Shown here piece by piece: positions 8,815-17,759 of a stretch of 64,000 nucleotides of DNA. This stretch comes from Ruminiclostridium hungatei (GTDB lineage: Bacteria; Bacillota; Clostridia; Acetivibrionales; DSM-1351): NCBI RefSeq assembly GCF_002051585.1, contig NZ_MZGX01000029.1, positions 1 to 64,000 on the forward strand, read 5' to 3'. A model generated the notes under the pieces. It ran no database searches, had not been told where the DNA came from, and saw only the letters and a program-made list of their open reading frames with translations. How positions within the stretch are numbered: the first letter of the stretch is position 1; the number at the start of each line of letters is the position of its first letter. The position numbers were made by a program, and so were the translations under genes.

Positions 8815-10344
8815 CTACTTCAATATATTATTAAGCTGTGTAAAGTCATCCTTCATGGATTTATACAGTTTGGTGTAAAGCTTGTAGAAGTCATTGTACT
8901 TGCTGATGTTTGCTTCAACAGGAGCCAAAGTATCCTTAACCTGGATTACTGCTTCACAAGCTTCCGGAACACTGCTGTACACTCCTGATCCAACTCCTGC
9001 AAGTATTGCAACTCCCAGTGCCGGGCCTTCATCTGATTTTATTCTGTTAATGCTTGTACCGAAAACATCTGCCTGCATCTGTCTCCATATGCCGCTCTTT
9101 CCGCCCCCGCCCGAAGCTCTTACTTCGGATACGCTGACACCCATATCCTTTATTATTTCCATGCAATCCTTCAAGCTGTAAGTTACGCCTTCCATGATTG
9201 AACGGACAAAGTGAGGTTTTGTGTGCTTGGCAGTCAGGCCGAAGAATACTCCTTTTGCATTGGGATCAAGGTGAGGTGTTCTTTCACCCATCAGGTAGGG
9301 CAGATATATCAAACCGTCACTGCAGGGCTTAATGGTTTCAGCCTCTGCATCCAGAAGCTTGTATACATCTATATCTGACAGTTCTGCCGTCATGAGCTCT
9401 TCCATGCAGAAGGTATCTCTGAACCACTTCAGGGACAAGCCTGCACCCTGAGTAACACCCATTATATGATAAGTGTTTGGAACAGCGTGGCAGAAAGTAT
9501 GAACTCTTCCCAGGGGATCTATAGTCAGCTTGTCGGTATAAGCAAATACAACACCCGAGGTTCCTATTGTAGATGAAACTACTCCAGGTTTTACGATACC
9601 GTTTCCAACAGCACCTGCTGCCTGGTCTCCCGCTCCTCCTACCACAACCGTACCTTCATTCAAACCGGTTATAGCGGCGGCTGATGCGGTAACCTTGCCT
9701 GTAACTTCCTGTGATTCGTACATTTTTCCCAGCATGGAGGTGGATATGCCGAGTTTGCCCACCACTTCCTCACTCCACTGTCTCTGAGCTATATTCATCA
9801 ACTGCATACCGCTGGCATCTGAAACTTCGGTTGCGTACTCGCCGGTCAGTCTTAATCTGATATAATCCTTTGGTAAAAGAATTTTTGCTATCTTTTCAAA
9901 TATCTGCGGTTCATTGTTTTTCACCCACATGATTTTTGAAGCTGTAAATCCTGTGAGTGCAGGATTTGCTGTGATTTCTATCAATCTTTCCTTACCGATA
10001 AGCTCTGTTATCTGATCACACTCAGCCGCACTTCTCTGATCGCACCAGATAATAGCTTTTCTCAGTACCTTGTCTTCTTTATCAAGCAGTACGGCACCAT
10101 GCATCTGGCCTGACAACCCGACACCCTTTACGTCGCGCTTATCAACACCACTTTTTAACATAACATTATTTATACTCTCGCATGTGCCCCTCCACCATTC
10201 TTCCGGATCCTGCTCTGCCCATCCAAGATTCGGCTGATAAAGTGGATACTCCACGGTGGAACTTGCTACAGGTCTGCCGTTTTCGTCAAACAATACAGTC
10301 TTAACTCCCGAGGTTCCAAGATCGATACCAATTAGAAAAGACAA
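8815..10344 (-). CDS. xylB: Xylulokinase
   Basis: Phosphorylates D-xylulose to xylulose 5-phosphate, feeding the pentose phosphate pathway. It is a FGGY-family kinase of 509 residues, close to the usual length. It begins with the phosphate-binding FLIGIDLGTSGVKTVLFD. SGQMHG and WCDQRS follow, the central GGAGDQAAGAVGNG is typical of xylulokinases, and ASGGGGKSGIWRQMQADVFG is the C-terminal signature. The start codon is TTG, preceded by AGGGGG. It is first in the xylB-xylR-xylA unit, with a consensus promoter and overlapping palindromic operator just upstream. No xylose transporter gene is present in the window. Confidence 0.96.
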   Translation of the reverse strand: MSFLIGIDLGTSGVKTVLFDENGRPVASSTVEYPLYQPNLGWAEQDPEEWWRGTCESINNVMLKSGVDKRDVKGVGLSGQMHGAVLLDKEDKVLRKAIIWCDQRSAAECDQITELIGKERLIEITANPALTGFTASKIMWVKNNEPQIFEKIAKILLPKDYIRLRLTGEYATEVSDASGMQLMNIAQRQWSEEVVGKLGISTSMLGKMYESQEVTGKVTASAAAITGLNEGTVVVGGAGDQAAGAVGNGIVKPGVVSSTIGTSGVVFAYTDKLTIDPLGRVHTFCHAVPNTYHIMGVTQGAGLSLKWFRDTFCMEELMTAELSDIDVYKLLDAEAETIKPCSDGLIYLPYLMGERTPHLDPNAKGVFFGLTAKHTKPHFVRSIMEGVTYSLKDCMEIIKDMGVSVSEVRASGGGGKSGIWRQMQADVFGTSINRIKSDEGPALGVAILAGVGSGVYSSVPEACEAVIQVKDTLAPVEANISKYNDFYKLYTKLYKSMKDDFTQLNNILK

Positions 10345-10370
10345 TGTATAGTCCCCCTTTCTAAACTTTT

Positions 10371-10397
10371 TACTTTATAATATTATATTATAAAGTA
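10371..10397. promoter_or_regulatory. Palindromic operator candidate for XylR
   Basis: A 27-bp palindrome with 13-bp arms around one central base (arm TACTTTATAATAT). It overlaps the -10 box of the xylB promoter and covers the expected transcription start. A repressor here would block RNA polymerase. The only local regulator is the ROK protein two genes downstream. Confidence 0.7.
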
Positions 10398-10422
10398 TAT
10401 CAATTATTCGTCATCATGTCAA
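10394..10422 (-). promoter_or_regulatory. Promoter of the xylB-xylR-xylA unit
   Basis: On the minus strand, a perfect TTGACA, a 17-bp spacer and TATACT, 50 bp upstream of the xylB start codon. Spacing and sequence are near ideal for the housekeeping sigma factor. Confidence 0.8.
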
Positions 10423-10493
10423 AACGATTTTTAGAAAAAGCAGTAGTTTTTGCTGTTACCTTATTAACATCATTTTTTTCATGATATAACTGA

Positions 10494-10525
10494 AAACACG
10501 CATAGCCTTGTGACCATGCGTGTTT
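10494..10525. terminator. Hairpin between xylB and the small hypothetical gene
   Basis: AAACACGCAT pairs with ATGCGTGTTT around a 12-base loop. It lies 100 bp downstream of the minus-strand gene ending at 10624 and upstream of the xylB promoter, so it probably ends that transcript and insulates xylB. The T tract is short. Confidence 0.55.
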
Positions 10526-10623
10526 AGAATTTGCAATTTGACTGTTAAAAATACATATTAAAATTTATTGCAGCTTACAGCGCCGGGGAGAAAGTTTTAT
10601 CCGGCATGCAAAAACCAGGCAGA

Positions 10624-10881
10624 CTAATAAAGTACAATTTCAAGCCTGTCAAAATTAATAGTTTCTCCGAAATGATCGCTATTAAAGCTGGTCTTTTTGT
10701 ACAGCCCGAATTCGGTAGAATTCTTTTTCAGCCAGATCGGGACTTCCACGTCCAGTTCCTTGCATACCGATATAAGGCACTCCTCCAACTGATCCCGGAA
10801 ATCTCCCTCCGTGTTTTGAGGAACCGCCCAGGCTTCCTTTAACAATTTGCCTTGCTTGATTATTCTGCCGTATAGTTTCAA
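10624..10881 (-). CDS. Small hypothetical protein
   Basis: An 85-residue soluble protein with a TTG start preceded by AAGGGGAG at good spacing. It contains FRDQLEECLISVCKELDVEVPIW followed by LKKNSTEFGLYKKTSF, giving a charged alpha/beta composition without membrane segment, cysteine pair or recognisable catalytic motif. I do not recognise the family. The ribosome binding site, the lack of a competing frame and the downstream hairpin support it as a real gene. It lies about 90 bp downstream of cimA on the same strand and may be at the end of that transcript. Confidence 0.6.
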   Translation of the reverse strand: MKLYGRIIKQGKLLKEAWAVPQNTEGDFRDQLEECLISVCKELDVEVPIWLKKNSTEFGLYKKTSFNSDHFGETINFDRLEIVLY

Positions 10882-10970
10882 CTTTCAGCTCCCCTTAGTG
10901 AGTTTTTAATACTATTATACAAAGACATGGATATTATATACCAAAACCGATGATAATAGCAAAGGTTGTA

Positions 10971-12533
10971 CTAATTGCCTTTCATCAGCTTGTGCTCAAC
11001 AGAATCCACCAGAGCTCTCCAGCTTGCTTCAATTATATCGGTAGAAACCCCAACTGTTGTCCACACATCCTGACCGTCGGTGGTTTCAATAAGAACTCTT
11101 ACCTTTGAAGCTGTTGCAAAATTTGAGTCCAGTACTCTAACCTTATAATCGGTCAGCTTCATTTCTGCTATCTGGGGATAGAACCTCTCCAAAGCTTTCC
11201 GAAGTGCCTTGTCCAGTGCATTCACGGGGCCGTCGCCTTCCGCAGCGGTTATTTCCGTCTGTCCGTCAACCAGTATCTTTATCATGGCTGATGAATTGAC
11301 GCTGACTGTGGGCTCATTTACAATTACCTTGAATTCCTTCAGTTCGAAAAATGACTTGTATTTGCCAAGCATCTTCCGAATTACCAGTTCGAAGGAGCTT
11401 TCTGCGCCTTCATACTGATATCCCTCGTACTCAAGCTCCTTGAGCCTTTCTATAATCTTTTTCGTCTCCGGGGAATCCTTGGTTATTGTGCTGTCCACCA
11501 TGTTTATCATGCTCATGACAGCACTTCTTCCAGCCACCTCCGACATAAGGATATTTCTCTGGTTACCGACAACTTCAGGATTTATCATTTCATAAGCTGA
11601 TGTATTTTTGTTTACCGCATCCGCATGCATGCCGGCTTTATGAGCAAAGGCACAGTTTCCGACAAACGGAGCCCTTTCATCGTGAACAATATTTGCTACT
11701 TCGCTTACATACCTGGCAGTTGAGGTAAGCCTCTCCATATTTGATTCGGGAATACAGGAGTAATTCATCATTAACTGCAGGTTTGGAATAATGGTACAAA
11801 GATTCGCATTGCCGCATCGCTCTCCAAAGCCGTTGATAGTACCCTGGATCTGTACCGCACCGGCCTCGACTGCAGCTATTGATCCTGCCACCGCCATTCC
11901 GTTGTCGTTGTGGCAGTGTATTCCGATTGCACAATTTACCTGTTCTTTTACCAATCCTGTGATTTTGGCTATATAGGACGGAAGGCCGGCTCCCTTGGTA
12001 TCGCACAGGCAGATTGTATCGACACCCGCCTTGTTGGCCACCTTTAAAGTCTCCATGGCATACTCCGGGTTTGCCCTGTACCCGTCAAAAAAGTGTTCGG
12101 CATCATATACAACTATTTTTCCCTTATCCTTTAAGAACTTAATTGTATCATATATCATATTCAGGTTTTCTTCCAAGGTAGTTTTTAAGATATCCGTAAC
12201 CTGAAAATCCCACGACTTGCCGAATACTGCAATAGCTTCTGTGCCCGCTTTTAACAGGGATTGGACGTTTGCATCCTCGTGGACCTTGATGTTGGCTCTC
12301 CTGGTTGCTCCAAAGGCTATAATCCTGGCTGTATTAAGTTCAAGCTTAAGTACCCGGTCGAAAAACTCCAGATCCTTGGGATTAGAACCGGGGTTACCGG
12401 CCTCAATATAATCAATTCCCAGTTTATCCAGCTTCTTTACTATTTTAAGCTTATCCTCCACGGTGAAGGATATTCCCAGTGCCTGAGCACCGTCTCTCAG
12501 GGTTGAATCATATATTACGAGTTTGTTTGACAT
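10971..12533 (-). CDS. cimA: (R)-citramalate synthase
   Basis: Condenses pyruvate and acetyl-CoA to citramalate, the threonine-independent route to 2-oxobutanoate and isoleucine. The protein has 520 residues. An HMGL-type TIM barrel starts with VIYDSTLRDGAQALGISF and carries GIHCHNDNGMAVA and the GTINGFGERCGNA motif. A C-terminal LeuA-type allosteric dimer domain follows from about residue 385. The TLRDGAQ variant with DKLGIDYIEAGNPGSNP is characteristic of CimA rather than LeuA or homocitrate synthase. The start follows AAAGGAGATAAAGT. It lies 16 bp after the DUF3307 gene in a satD-DUF3307-cimA run, next to the ilv-leu operon that would use its product. Confidence 0.9.
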   Translation of the reverse strand: MSNKLVIYDSTLRDGAQALGISFTVEDKLKIVKKLDKLGIDYIEAGNPGSNPKDLEFFDRVLKLELNTARIIAFGATRRANIKVHEDANVQSLLKAGTEAIAVFGKSWDFQVTDILKTTLEENLNMIYDTIKFLKDKGKIVVYDAEHFFDGYRANPEYAMETLKVANKAGVDTICLCDTKGAGLPSYIAKITGLVKEQVNCAIGIHCHNDNGMAVAGSIAAVEAGAVQIQGTINGFGERCGNANLCTIIPNLQLMMNYSCIPESNMERLTSTARYVSEVANIVHDERAPFVGNCAFAHKAGMHADAVNKNTSAYEMINPEVVGNQRNILMSEVAGRSAVMSMINMVDSTITKDSPETKKIIERLKELEYEGYQYEGAESSFELVIRKMLGKYKSFFELKEFKVIVNEPTVSVNSSAMIKILVDGQTEITAAEGDGPVNALDKALRKALERFYPQIAEMKLTDYKVRVLDSNFATASKVRVLIETTDGQDVWTTVGVSTDIIEASWRALVDSVEHKLMKGN

Positions 12534-12549
12534 ACTTTATCTCCTTTCT

Positions 12550-13323
12550 TTATATTCCATAAAATACAACGGTATGGGCAATTACTGAAAGAACAACACT
12601 TACAAGAGTTCCTATCAGATAATATTCTGCAAACTTCCTGTCTTTGGCAATAGCGTCATACCTGGCTATTGACTTTGCCGTTAATATAAAACCAAGCGCG
12701 GAGTATTGCCCGATACTTATAAAAAACACTATCAAAATTCGTTCAAGGCTTCCGATTATTGCTCCGGCCCGTTGCTGCCGCGCATCCCCGGCAGTCTCCC
12801 TTTCAGGGTTAAATGCTGAAAAAAATAGGTTGAATATTATATTCGCAGGCTTTATAACAACCAGCAGAACCAGCAGCCATTTAATCCCACTCATTGGTGT
12901 AAGGTTTATCAGCATGAGAAGTTCATTCCATATATCATATAAGTACAGCATCGGTTCCCGGTGTGCAGCCTTAACATACAACAGAGCTACAAGCAGCAGC
13001 AATATCAGATGCAGCAGTTGATCGGCCAGAAATATCCGGGCCGGCTTTGAGAAATGACTTGAATATTCAGGCCTTTTGCTCATCCAATACTTTAAAGAAT
13101 CTATTCCCCAATGGAAAAGTGCGGAAAGTATCAGGCACACCGCCAGCAACAGGCTGAACCTCACAAATACAAGTGCCAGCAGGCATGGAATTCCGTATTG
13201 TACGGAATGTACTATTACTCCTCTGTAGCATATTTTTTTATATTCTGCCGTTTTTTCGCTTTGGAGATAAAAATCGCCCAGAACGTGCAATGACAGCAAG
13301 AGCGAAATAAGAGTAAATCCCAT
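12550..13323 (-). CDS. DUF3307-type membrane protein
   Basis: A 257-residue multi-pass membrane protein. The N-terminal LLSLHVLGDFYLQSEKTAEYKK, with a buried Asp and Gln, followed by HSVQYGIPCLLAL and HWGIDSLKYW, fits the DUF3307 family, whose function is not established. I count about six or seven hydrophobic segments. The ATG at 13323 follows GGAGGGGG; the in-frame start at 13353 would add ten glycine-rich residues. It follows satD by 16 bp and precedes cimA by 16 bp. Adjacent SatD and DUF3307 genes form a recurring pair in Firmicutes as I recall, which suggests a shared but undefined role. Confidence 0.75.
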   Translation of the reverse strand: MGFTLISLLLSLHVLGDFYLQSEKTAEYKKICYRGVIVHSVQYGIPCLLALVFVRFSLLLAVCLILSALFHWGIDSLKYWMSKRPEYSSHFSKPARIFLADQLLHLILLLLVALLYVKAAHREPMLYLYDIWNELLMLINLTPMSGIKWLLVLLVVIKPANIIFNLFFSAFNPERETAGDARQQRAGAIIGSLERILIVFFISIGQYSALGFILTAKSIARYDAIAKDRKFAEYYLIGTLVSVVLSVIAHTVVFYGI

Positions 13324-13339
13324 AATACAACCCCCTCCG

Positions 13340-13990
13340 TTAACCCCATTCACTTACCAGGACTTCCTCCAGAACCACCCTGGTGTGCAGATAACTGTAA
13401 TACCCCGAGCTTTTCAATCCTCTCTGGACCGTGGACTGCGCTATTCCAAGCCTGCGTGCAGCCTCCCTCTGGTTGTTGCGGCAGTCTGCCATTTCCAGAA
13501 TCAGCCGGACCTGCTTCTGAGTCCATTTTTCCTGAATACCGGACCAGAGACTGAAGGTATTGTTTGCAAGCTTCACAATATTTTCATTACCGTCCGCCCA
13601 TATTTTAATTGAAGCCTGGTCGCCATTTCTGCTGCTTTGGCTCTTTTTTATTTCATTAATCATCCTTCTTGCATGGTGATAAGCAGAGCCATCAGCTCCA
13701 ATAGCCATTTCCCTGTTTATCTTTGTTGAGATGTCTCCAAAGCCGATTCCGAATCTGAGTTTCACAGGATGCATTTCAAGCATTATTTTCTCAACAATCC
13801 TGAGTATGGGCTGGGTTGAGTTCAGCAGCCCTTGAAATTCATCCCCCAGAGTAACTATAAACTTCGCTGCTATATAATTGTCAAATTCTGAATTGACTTC
13901 CTGCAATATTTGCTCAAGCCGCTCCTGCAACTGGTAACGTTCATCAATTTTGCGAGAGTTCTTGATATCGCCGATTACTGCAAAATACAT
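13340..13990 (-). CDS. satD: SatD-family protein with C-terminal helix-turn-helix
   Basis: A 216-residue protein. The N-terminal two thirds (YFAVIGDIKNSRKIDERYQLQERL, ITLGDEFQGLL-like TLGDEFQGL, RFGIGFGDI) match the SatD family, which looks distantly nucleotidyl-cyclase-like. The C-terminal part (about residues 150-205, KQVRLILEMADCRNNQREAA and RRLGIAQSTVQRGLKSSGYY) is a helix-turn-helix that could bind DNA. Its start has GGAGGTCCGT upstream. The gene heads satD-DUF3307-cimA and is preceded by a regularly spaced TGCAT array, a plausible site for autoregulation. The biochemical function of SatD is unknown. Confidence 0.72.
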   Translation of the reverse strand: MYFAVIGDIKNSRKIDERYQLQERLEQILQEVNSEFDNYIAAKFIVTLGDEFQGLLNSTQPILRIVEKIMLEMHPVKLRFGIGFGDISTKINREMAIGADGSAYHHARRMINEIKKSQSSRNGDQASIKIWADGNENIVKLANNTFSLWSGIQEKWTQKQVRLILEMADCRNNQREAARRLGIAQSTVQRGLKSSGYYSYLHTRVVLEEVLVSEWG

Positions 13991-14073
13991 ACGGACCTCC
14001 GGAATTACAGCTCATTTTTACATATGTTCTATTAAGCTATACCCTATCACAGTCTGTTAACAAAATCAATAAC

Positions 14074-14157
14074 ATTAATGCATATATTCATGCATCTGAC
14101 AATATATTGCATAAACTGATGCATCATTTTCATTAATGCATTACTTTATGCATTAAT
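14074..14157. repeat. Array of six TGCAT boxes with alternating 12/17-bp spacing
   Basis: TGCAT starts at 14079, 14091, 14108, 14120, 14137 and 14149. The steps are 12, 17, 12, 17 and 12, making three paired sites with a 29-bp period. The flanks are also similar, with ATTAATGCAT at 14074 and 14132 and its reverse complement at 14148. The array lies 84-167 bp upstream of the satD start codon in otherwise non-coding DNA. It looks like a multi-site operator for a cooperatively binding regulator, possibly SatD itself; that last step is inference. Confidence 0.7.
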
Positions 14158-14193
14158 GTATTCAGACTTTTATCCACTGCTGCCGAATATTTT

Positions 14194-14228
14194 AATTTAA
14201 AAAAAGCAGCCCTTATAGGGGCTGCTTT
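14194..14228 (-). terminator. Rho-independent terminator of the ilv-leu operon
   Basis: Read on the minus strand, AAAGCAGCCCC pairs with GGGCTGCTTT and is followed by a run of Ts. It starts 15 bp after the leuA stop codon. Confidence 0.9.
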
Positions 14229-14242
14229 GACTTCAAGCGCCC

Positions 14243-15772
14243 CTACGGGTTAATTATTACAGATTCTCCTATTTCGCTGATAGACCTGTTAATAGCGCTG
14301 AGATAAGCCTTTACACTTGCCTCGATAATATCTGTGCTTACACCCTTGCCCATATAAACAGAGTTCTCGGTGGAAATCTTTACAGTGACCTCACCCAGCG
14401 CATCCTTACCCTCAGTTACTGCTTTTATGCTGTAATGCACCAGCTCGGCCTTTACTCCGGTAGCACGTTCAATTGCATTAAAGGCGGCGTCAACAGGACC
14501 ATCCCCGGTTGCAGCTTCGGTAATTACTTCATTTTCCTTTCTTATGCTGACAGTGGAGGTGGAAATCATCTTATTGCCGCTATTGATCTGGAAGCTGTCA
14601 ATTACAAATATTTCAGGTACAGCTATGTTCTCGTCCACCAAGGCCTCAATGTCCTTATCTGTCACCTGTTTCTTCTTATCTGCCAGATCCTTGAACTTTT
14701 CAAAAGCAATCTTAATCTCTTCGGCTGACAAAACATAGCCCATTTCCTTGAGTCTGTCCTCAAAGGCATGACGTCCTGAAAGCTTTCCCAGGACCATTCT
14801 GTTTTTGCCTACGCCTACAGATTCAGGAGTCATTATTTCATAGGTGGATTTTTCAGACAAAACTCCATGCTGATGAATGCCTGACTCGTGGGCAAACGCA
14901 TTTGCACCCACTATGGCCTTGTTGGGCTGCACACTCACTCCGGTAAGACTTGAAACAAGCTTGCTTGTTCTGTATATTTGTGTTGTGTCTATTTTATGTG
15001 TAATGTCATAGTAATCTTTTCGGGTGCTGATACCCATTATAATTTCTTCAACTGCCGCATTTCCGGCTCTTTCACCAAGGCCGTTGACAGTACATTCCAC
15101 CTGCACGGCTCCGTTTTCTACAGCGGCCAGTGAATTTGCAACCGCAAGTCCCAGATCGTTATGGCAGTGGACACTTATATCGGCCTTGTCAATATTTGAA
15201 ACATTGTTTCTGATATTACGGATCAATCTTCCAAACTCCACAGGAGTGGTATAGCCTACAGTATCAGGAATGTTTACCACGGTTGCTCCTGCTTTTATAA
15301 CCGCCTCTACAATTCTTACAAGAAAATCTTCGCGGGTTCTGCTGGCATCTTCCGCAGAAAATTCCACATCGGAACAATAACCTTTGGCTCTCTTCACCAT
15401 GGCAACAGCACGTTCAAATACCTCTTCCTCGGTCATTTTGAGCTTATATTTCATGTGAATGTCCGAAGTTGCTATAAAGGTATGAATCCTGGGACTTTCA
15501 GCATATCTTACCGCTTCCCAGGCTCTGTCTATATCTTTTTCGGTGGCCCGGCAAAGGCTGGCTATAGAAACCCCTTTTACGTTTTTGGAGAGCGTCATTA
15601 TAGATTCGAAATCTCCTGGTGAGGCTATGGCAAAGCCTCCTTCAATAACATCCACTCCCAGTCTTGCCAACTGCTTGGCAATCTCCATTTTTTCCTGAAG
15701 GTTCAGATTGACTCCCGGCGTCTGTTCGCCATCCCTCAGTGTCGTATCAAAAATCTTAATCCTTCTTGCCAT
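14243..15772 (-). CDS. leuA: 2-isopropylmalate synthase
   Basis: Condenses 2-oxoisovalerate with acetyl-CoA, the first committed step of leucine synthesis. The protein has 509 residues, the typical bacterial length. It has a barrel beginning [16 protein letters not shown], the metal/substrate motif [27 protein letters not shown], and a C-terminal allosteric LeuA domain (about 390-509) for leucine feedback. The ATG at 15772 has GGGAGG upstream; the longer frame start at 15823 lacks one. It is the last gene of ilvB-ilvN-ilvC-leuA, separated from ilvC by 294 bp containing potential RNA structure. leuB, leuC and leuD are not in the window. Confidence 0.95.
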   Translation of the reverse strand: MARRIKIFDTTLRDGEQTPGVNLNLQEKMEIAKQLARLGVDVIEGGFAIASPGDFESIMTLSKNVKGVSIASLCRATEKDIDRAWEAVRYAESPRIHTFIATSDIHMKYKLKMTEEEVFERAVAMVKRAKGYCSDVEFSAEDASRTREDFLVRIVEAVIKAGATVVNIPDTVGYTTPVEFGRLIRNIRNNVSNIDKADISVHCHNDLGLAVANSLAAVENGAVQVECTVNGLGERAGNAAVEEIIMGISTRKDYYDITHKIDTTQIYRTSKLVSSLTGVSVQPNKAIVGANAFAHESGIHQHGVLSEKSTYEIMTPESVGVGKNRMVLGKLSGRHAFEDRLKEMGYVLSAEEIKIAFEKFKDLADKKKQVTDKDIEALVDENIAVPEIFVIDSFQINSGNKMISTSTVSIRKENEVITEAATGDGPVDAAFNAIERATGVKAELVHYSIKAVTEGKDALGEVTVKISTENSVYMGKGVSTDIIEASVKAYLSAINRSISEIGESVIINP

Positions 15773-15887
15773 AGAAACAGCCTCCCTATATGGGTATAAT
15801 TCACCCCTCATACTAACATTCATAAACGTCTAAAATTAAATAAATTATAACCTGGTTCCTTCCCAAATGCTTTCCGCAACTTTTTCA

Positions 15888-15960
15888 GTACTCCGGTACA
15901 AGCTTAAATCAATGTCTGCCCCTTTAAGGCAGTTACTGATTTAAGCCGTACTCCGCGTAC
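15888..15960 (-). promoter_or_regulatory. Structured ilvC-leuA intercistronic region
   Basis: An interrupted inverted repeat (15902-15945) pairs GCTTAAATCA with TGATTTAAGC and, inside it, CTGCC with GGCAG. It is flanked on both sides by near-identical boxes, GTACTCCGGTAC (15888-15899) and GTACTCCGCGTAC (15948-15960). There is no T-run, so it is not a simple terminator. It could be an attenuator-like or mRNA-processing structure that sets leuA expression relative to ilvBNC. No protein or RNA family is recognised. Confidence 0.4.
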
Positions 15961-16066
15961 CAAAAGCGCCATGGTTCCAGCTCTTTGCTCTGTCACCCGG
16001 TTAATCTCTCGTGGAATGCCCCACTTATATATTTTTTAAATTATATTATTTGTTTGTCCTACAGGC

Positions 16067-17062
16067 TTATTTCTTAAGCCAGCTCATCATCTTTCTGAGC
16101 TCTGCGCCTACGATTTCTACCTGGTGCTCCGCTTCATTCCTTCTCATTGCCAGGAAGTTTGATCTTCCGCCTGCGTTGTTTTCAGTAATCCAATTTGATG
16201 CAAATTTTCCATCCTGAATTTCCTTAAGTACCTTTTTCATTTCTTTTCTGGTTTCATCAGTTATAATTCTCTTTCCGGTTACATAGTCACCATACTCGGC
16301 AGTATCACTGATTGAATACCTCATTTCGGCAAAGCCGCCCTGGTTTATAAGGTCTACTATAAGCTTCATTTCGTGGACACATTCGAAATATGCTATTTCA
16401 GGCTGATATCCTGCATTTACAAGAGTCTCGAAGCCAGCCTTCATTAATTCCGTAACTCCTCCGCAAAGCACTGCCTGCTCACCGAACAAATCTGTTTCAG
16501 TTTCTTCCCTGAAGGTAGTTTCAAGTATACCTGCCCTTCCCGCTCCAATACCCGCTGCATAAGCCAGTGCGTATTCCTTTGCTTTGCCTGATGCGTCCTG
16601 AGCTATTGCTATTAATGCAGGAACTCCTCTTCCTTCCTTGTACTGGCTTCTTACTGTATGACCAGGTCCCTTCGGTGCAGCCATAATTACATCTACATCG
16701 GCAGGAGGAACTATCTGGTTGTATATTATGTTGAAACCATGCGCAAACATAAGTATATTTCCCGCTTCAAGGTTAGGAGCAATGCTTTCATCGTACATTG
16801 CCTTTTGTGACTGGTCAGGTGTGAGAATCATGATAATATCAGCCATTTTTGCAGCAACTGCAGTATCATACACCTTCAAACCATCAGCCTCAACCTGCTT
16901 TCTTCTTGTGGAACCCGGTGTTAAGCCAACTATTACGTTTACACCACTATCTTTAAGATTCTGAGCATGTGCATGACCCTGGCTTCCATATCCTATTACT
17001 GCTACAGTTTTTCCTTCCAGCAATTTTAAATTGCAATCGCTGTCGTAATACATTTTTGCCAT
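16067..17062 (-). CDS. ilvC: Ketol-acid reductoisomerase
   Basis: Isomerises and reduces acetolactate or acetohydroxybutyrate with NAD(P)H and magnesium, the second step of valine, leucine and isoleucine synthesis. The length of 331 residues identifies the short class I enzyme. The Rossmann motif [16 protein letters not shown] is near residue 21. PKGPGHTVR, the ligand-rich [12 protein letters not shown] and the C-terminal SDTAEYGDY region are all present. The start follows AGGAGGTAAGGTAGA. It is third in the T-box-controlled ilvBNC-leuA operon, 126 bp after ilvN. Confidence 0.97.
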   Translation of the reverse strand: MAKMYYDSDCNLKLLEGKTVAVIGYGSQGHAHAQNLKDSGVNVIVGLTPGSTRRKQVEADGLKVYDTAVAAKMADIIMILTPDQSQKAMYDESIAPNLEAGNILMFAHGFNIIYNQIVPPADVDVIMAAPKGPGHTVRSQYKEGRGVPALIAIAQDASGKAKEYALAYAAGIGAGRAGILETTFREETETDLFGEQAVLCGGVTELMKAGFETLVNAGYQPEIAYFECVHEMKLIVDLINQGGFAEMRYSISDTAEYGDYVTGKRIITDETRKEMKKVLKEIQDGKFASNWITENNAGGRSNFLAMRRNEAEHQVEIVGAELRKMMSWLKK

Positions 17063-17188
17063 TCTACCTTACCTCCTAGTTTTTTATTATACAATTAAAG
17101 CATTGTAAATTTTTATGTTGAACCTCCAATACCAGGCATATGCATTTCTGCACTTTTCAGCACTTCGGCCTTATATTGGGGAGTCTGC

Positions 17189-17698
17189 CTATTCTTCCGT
17201 ATTTCCGGCCTTTATATACTTGTTGCCTCTTTCAATTGCTATGGTACCAGTCCGGACAATCTCCTTGATTCCAAACTGCTTTAGCATATCCTCCAGCGCC
17301 TCAACCTTGTCTGTTGCTCCGGAAATTTCTACAGTAAGTGTGTTTTTGGATACGTCCACTATGTTGGCCCTGAAGATTTCAACTATCTGGATGATTTCAG
17401 ATCTTGTAGATGCTGTGGCATTAACCTTTATGAGAGCAAGCTCCCGGCTGACCGAATCCTTTTTATCCAACGCTTTTATTTTTATCACATCTATAAGCTT
17501 GTTGAGCTGTTTGCTTACCTGTTCCACAGTATATTCATCACCGTTTACAACTATAGTCATTCTGGAAACTTCAGGATTTTCAGTCACTCCAACTGCAAGG
17601 CTGTCTATGTTGAAACCTCTCCTGCTGAAAAGACCGGCTACCCTGGATAGAACTCCTGACCGGTTTTCAACCAAAACCGATAATGTATACTTTGCCAT
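17189..17698 (-). CDS. ilvN: Acetolactate synthase small (regulatory) subunit
   Basis: A 169-residue regulatory subunit that activates the catalytic subunit and carries valine feedback. The N-terminal ACT domain ([34 protein letters not shown]) has the conserved glycines of the effector site. A C-terminal ACT-like ALS_ss domain follows from about residue 85. The start has AAAGGAGGAATTGAG upstream. It sits 61 bp after ilvB in the same operon. The symbol ilvH would be equally valid. Confidence 0.95.
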   Translation of the reverse strand: MAKYTLSVLVENRSGVLSRVAGLFSRRGFNIDSLAVGVTENPEVSRMTIVVNGDEYTVEQVSKQLNKLIDVIKIKALDKKDSVSRELALIKVNATASTRSEIIQIVEIFRANIVDVSKNTLTVEISGATDKVEALEDMLKQFGIKEIVRTGTIAIERGNKYIKAGNTEE

Positions 17699-17759
17699 CT
17701 CAATTCCTCCTTTTATTTAAGCTAATCTCACCGGCTGAAAAAGCTCTCCGGCTCCGCTT

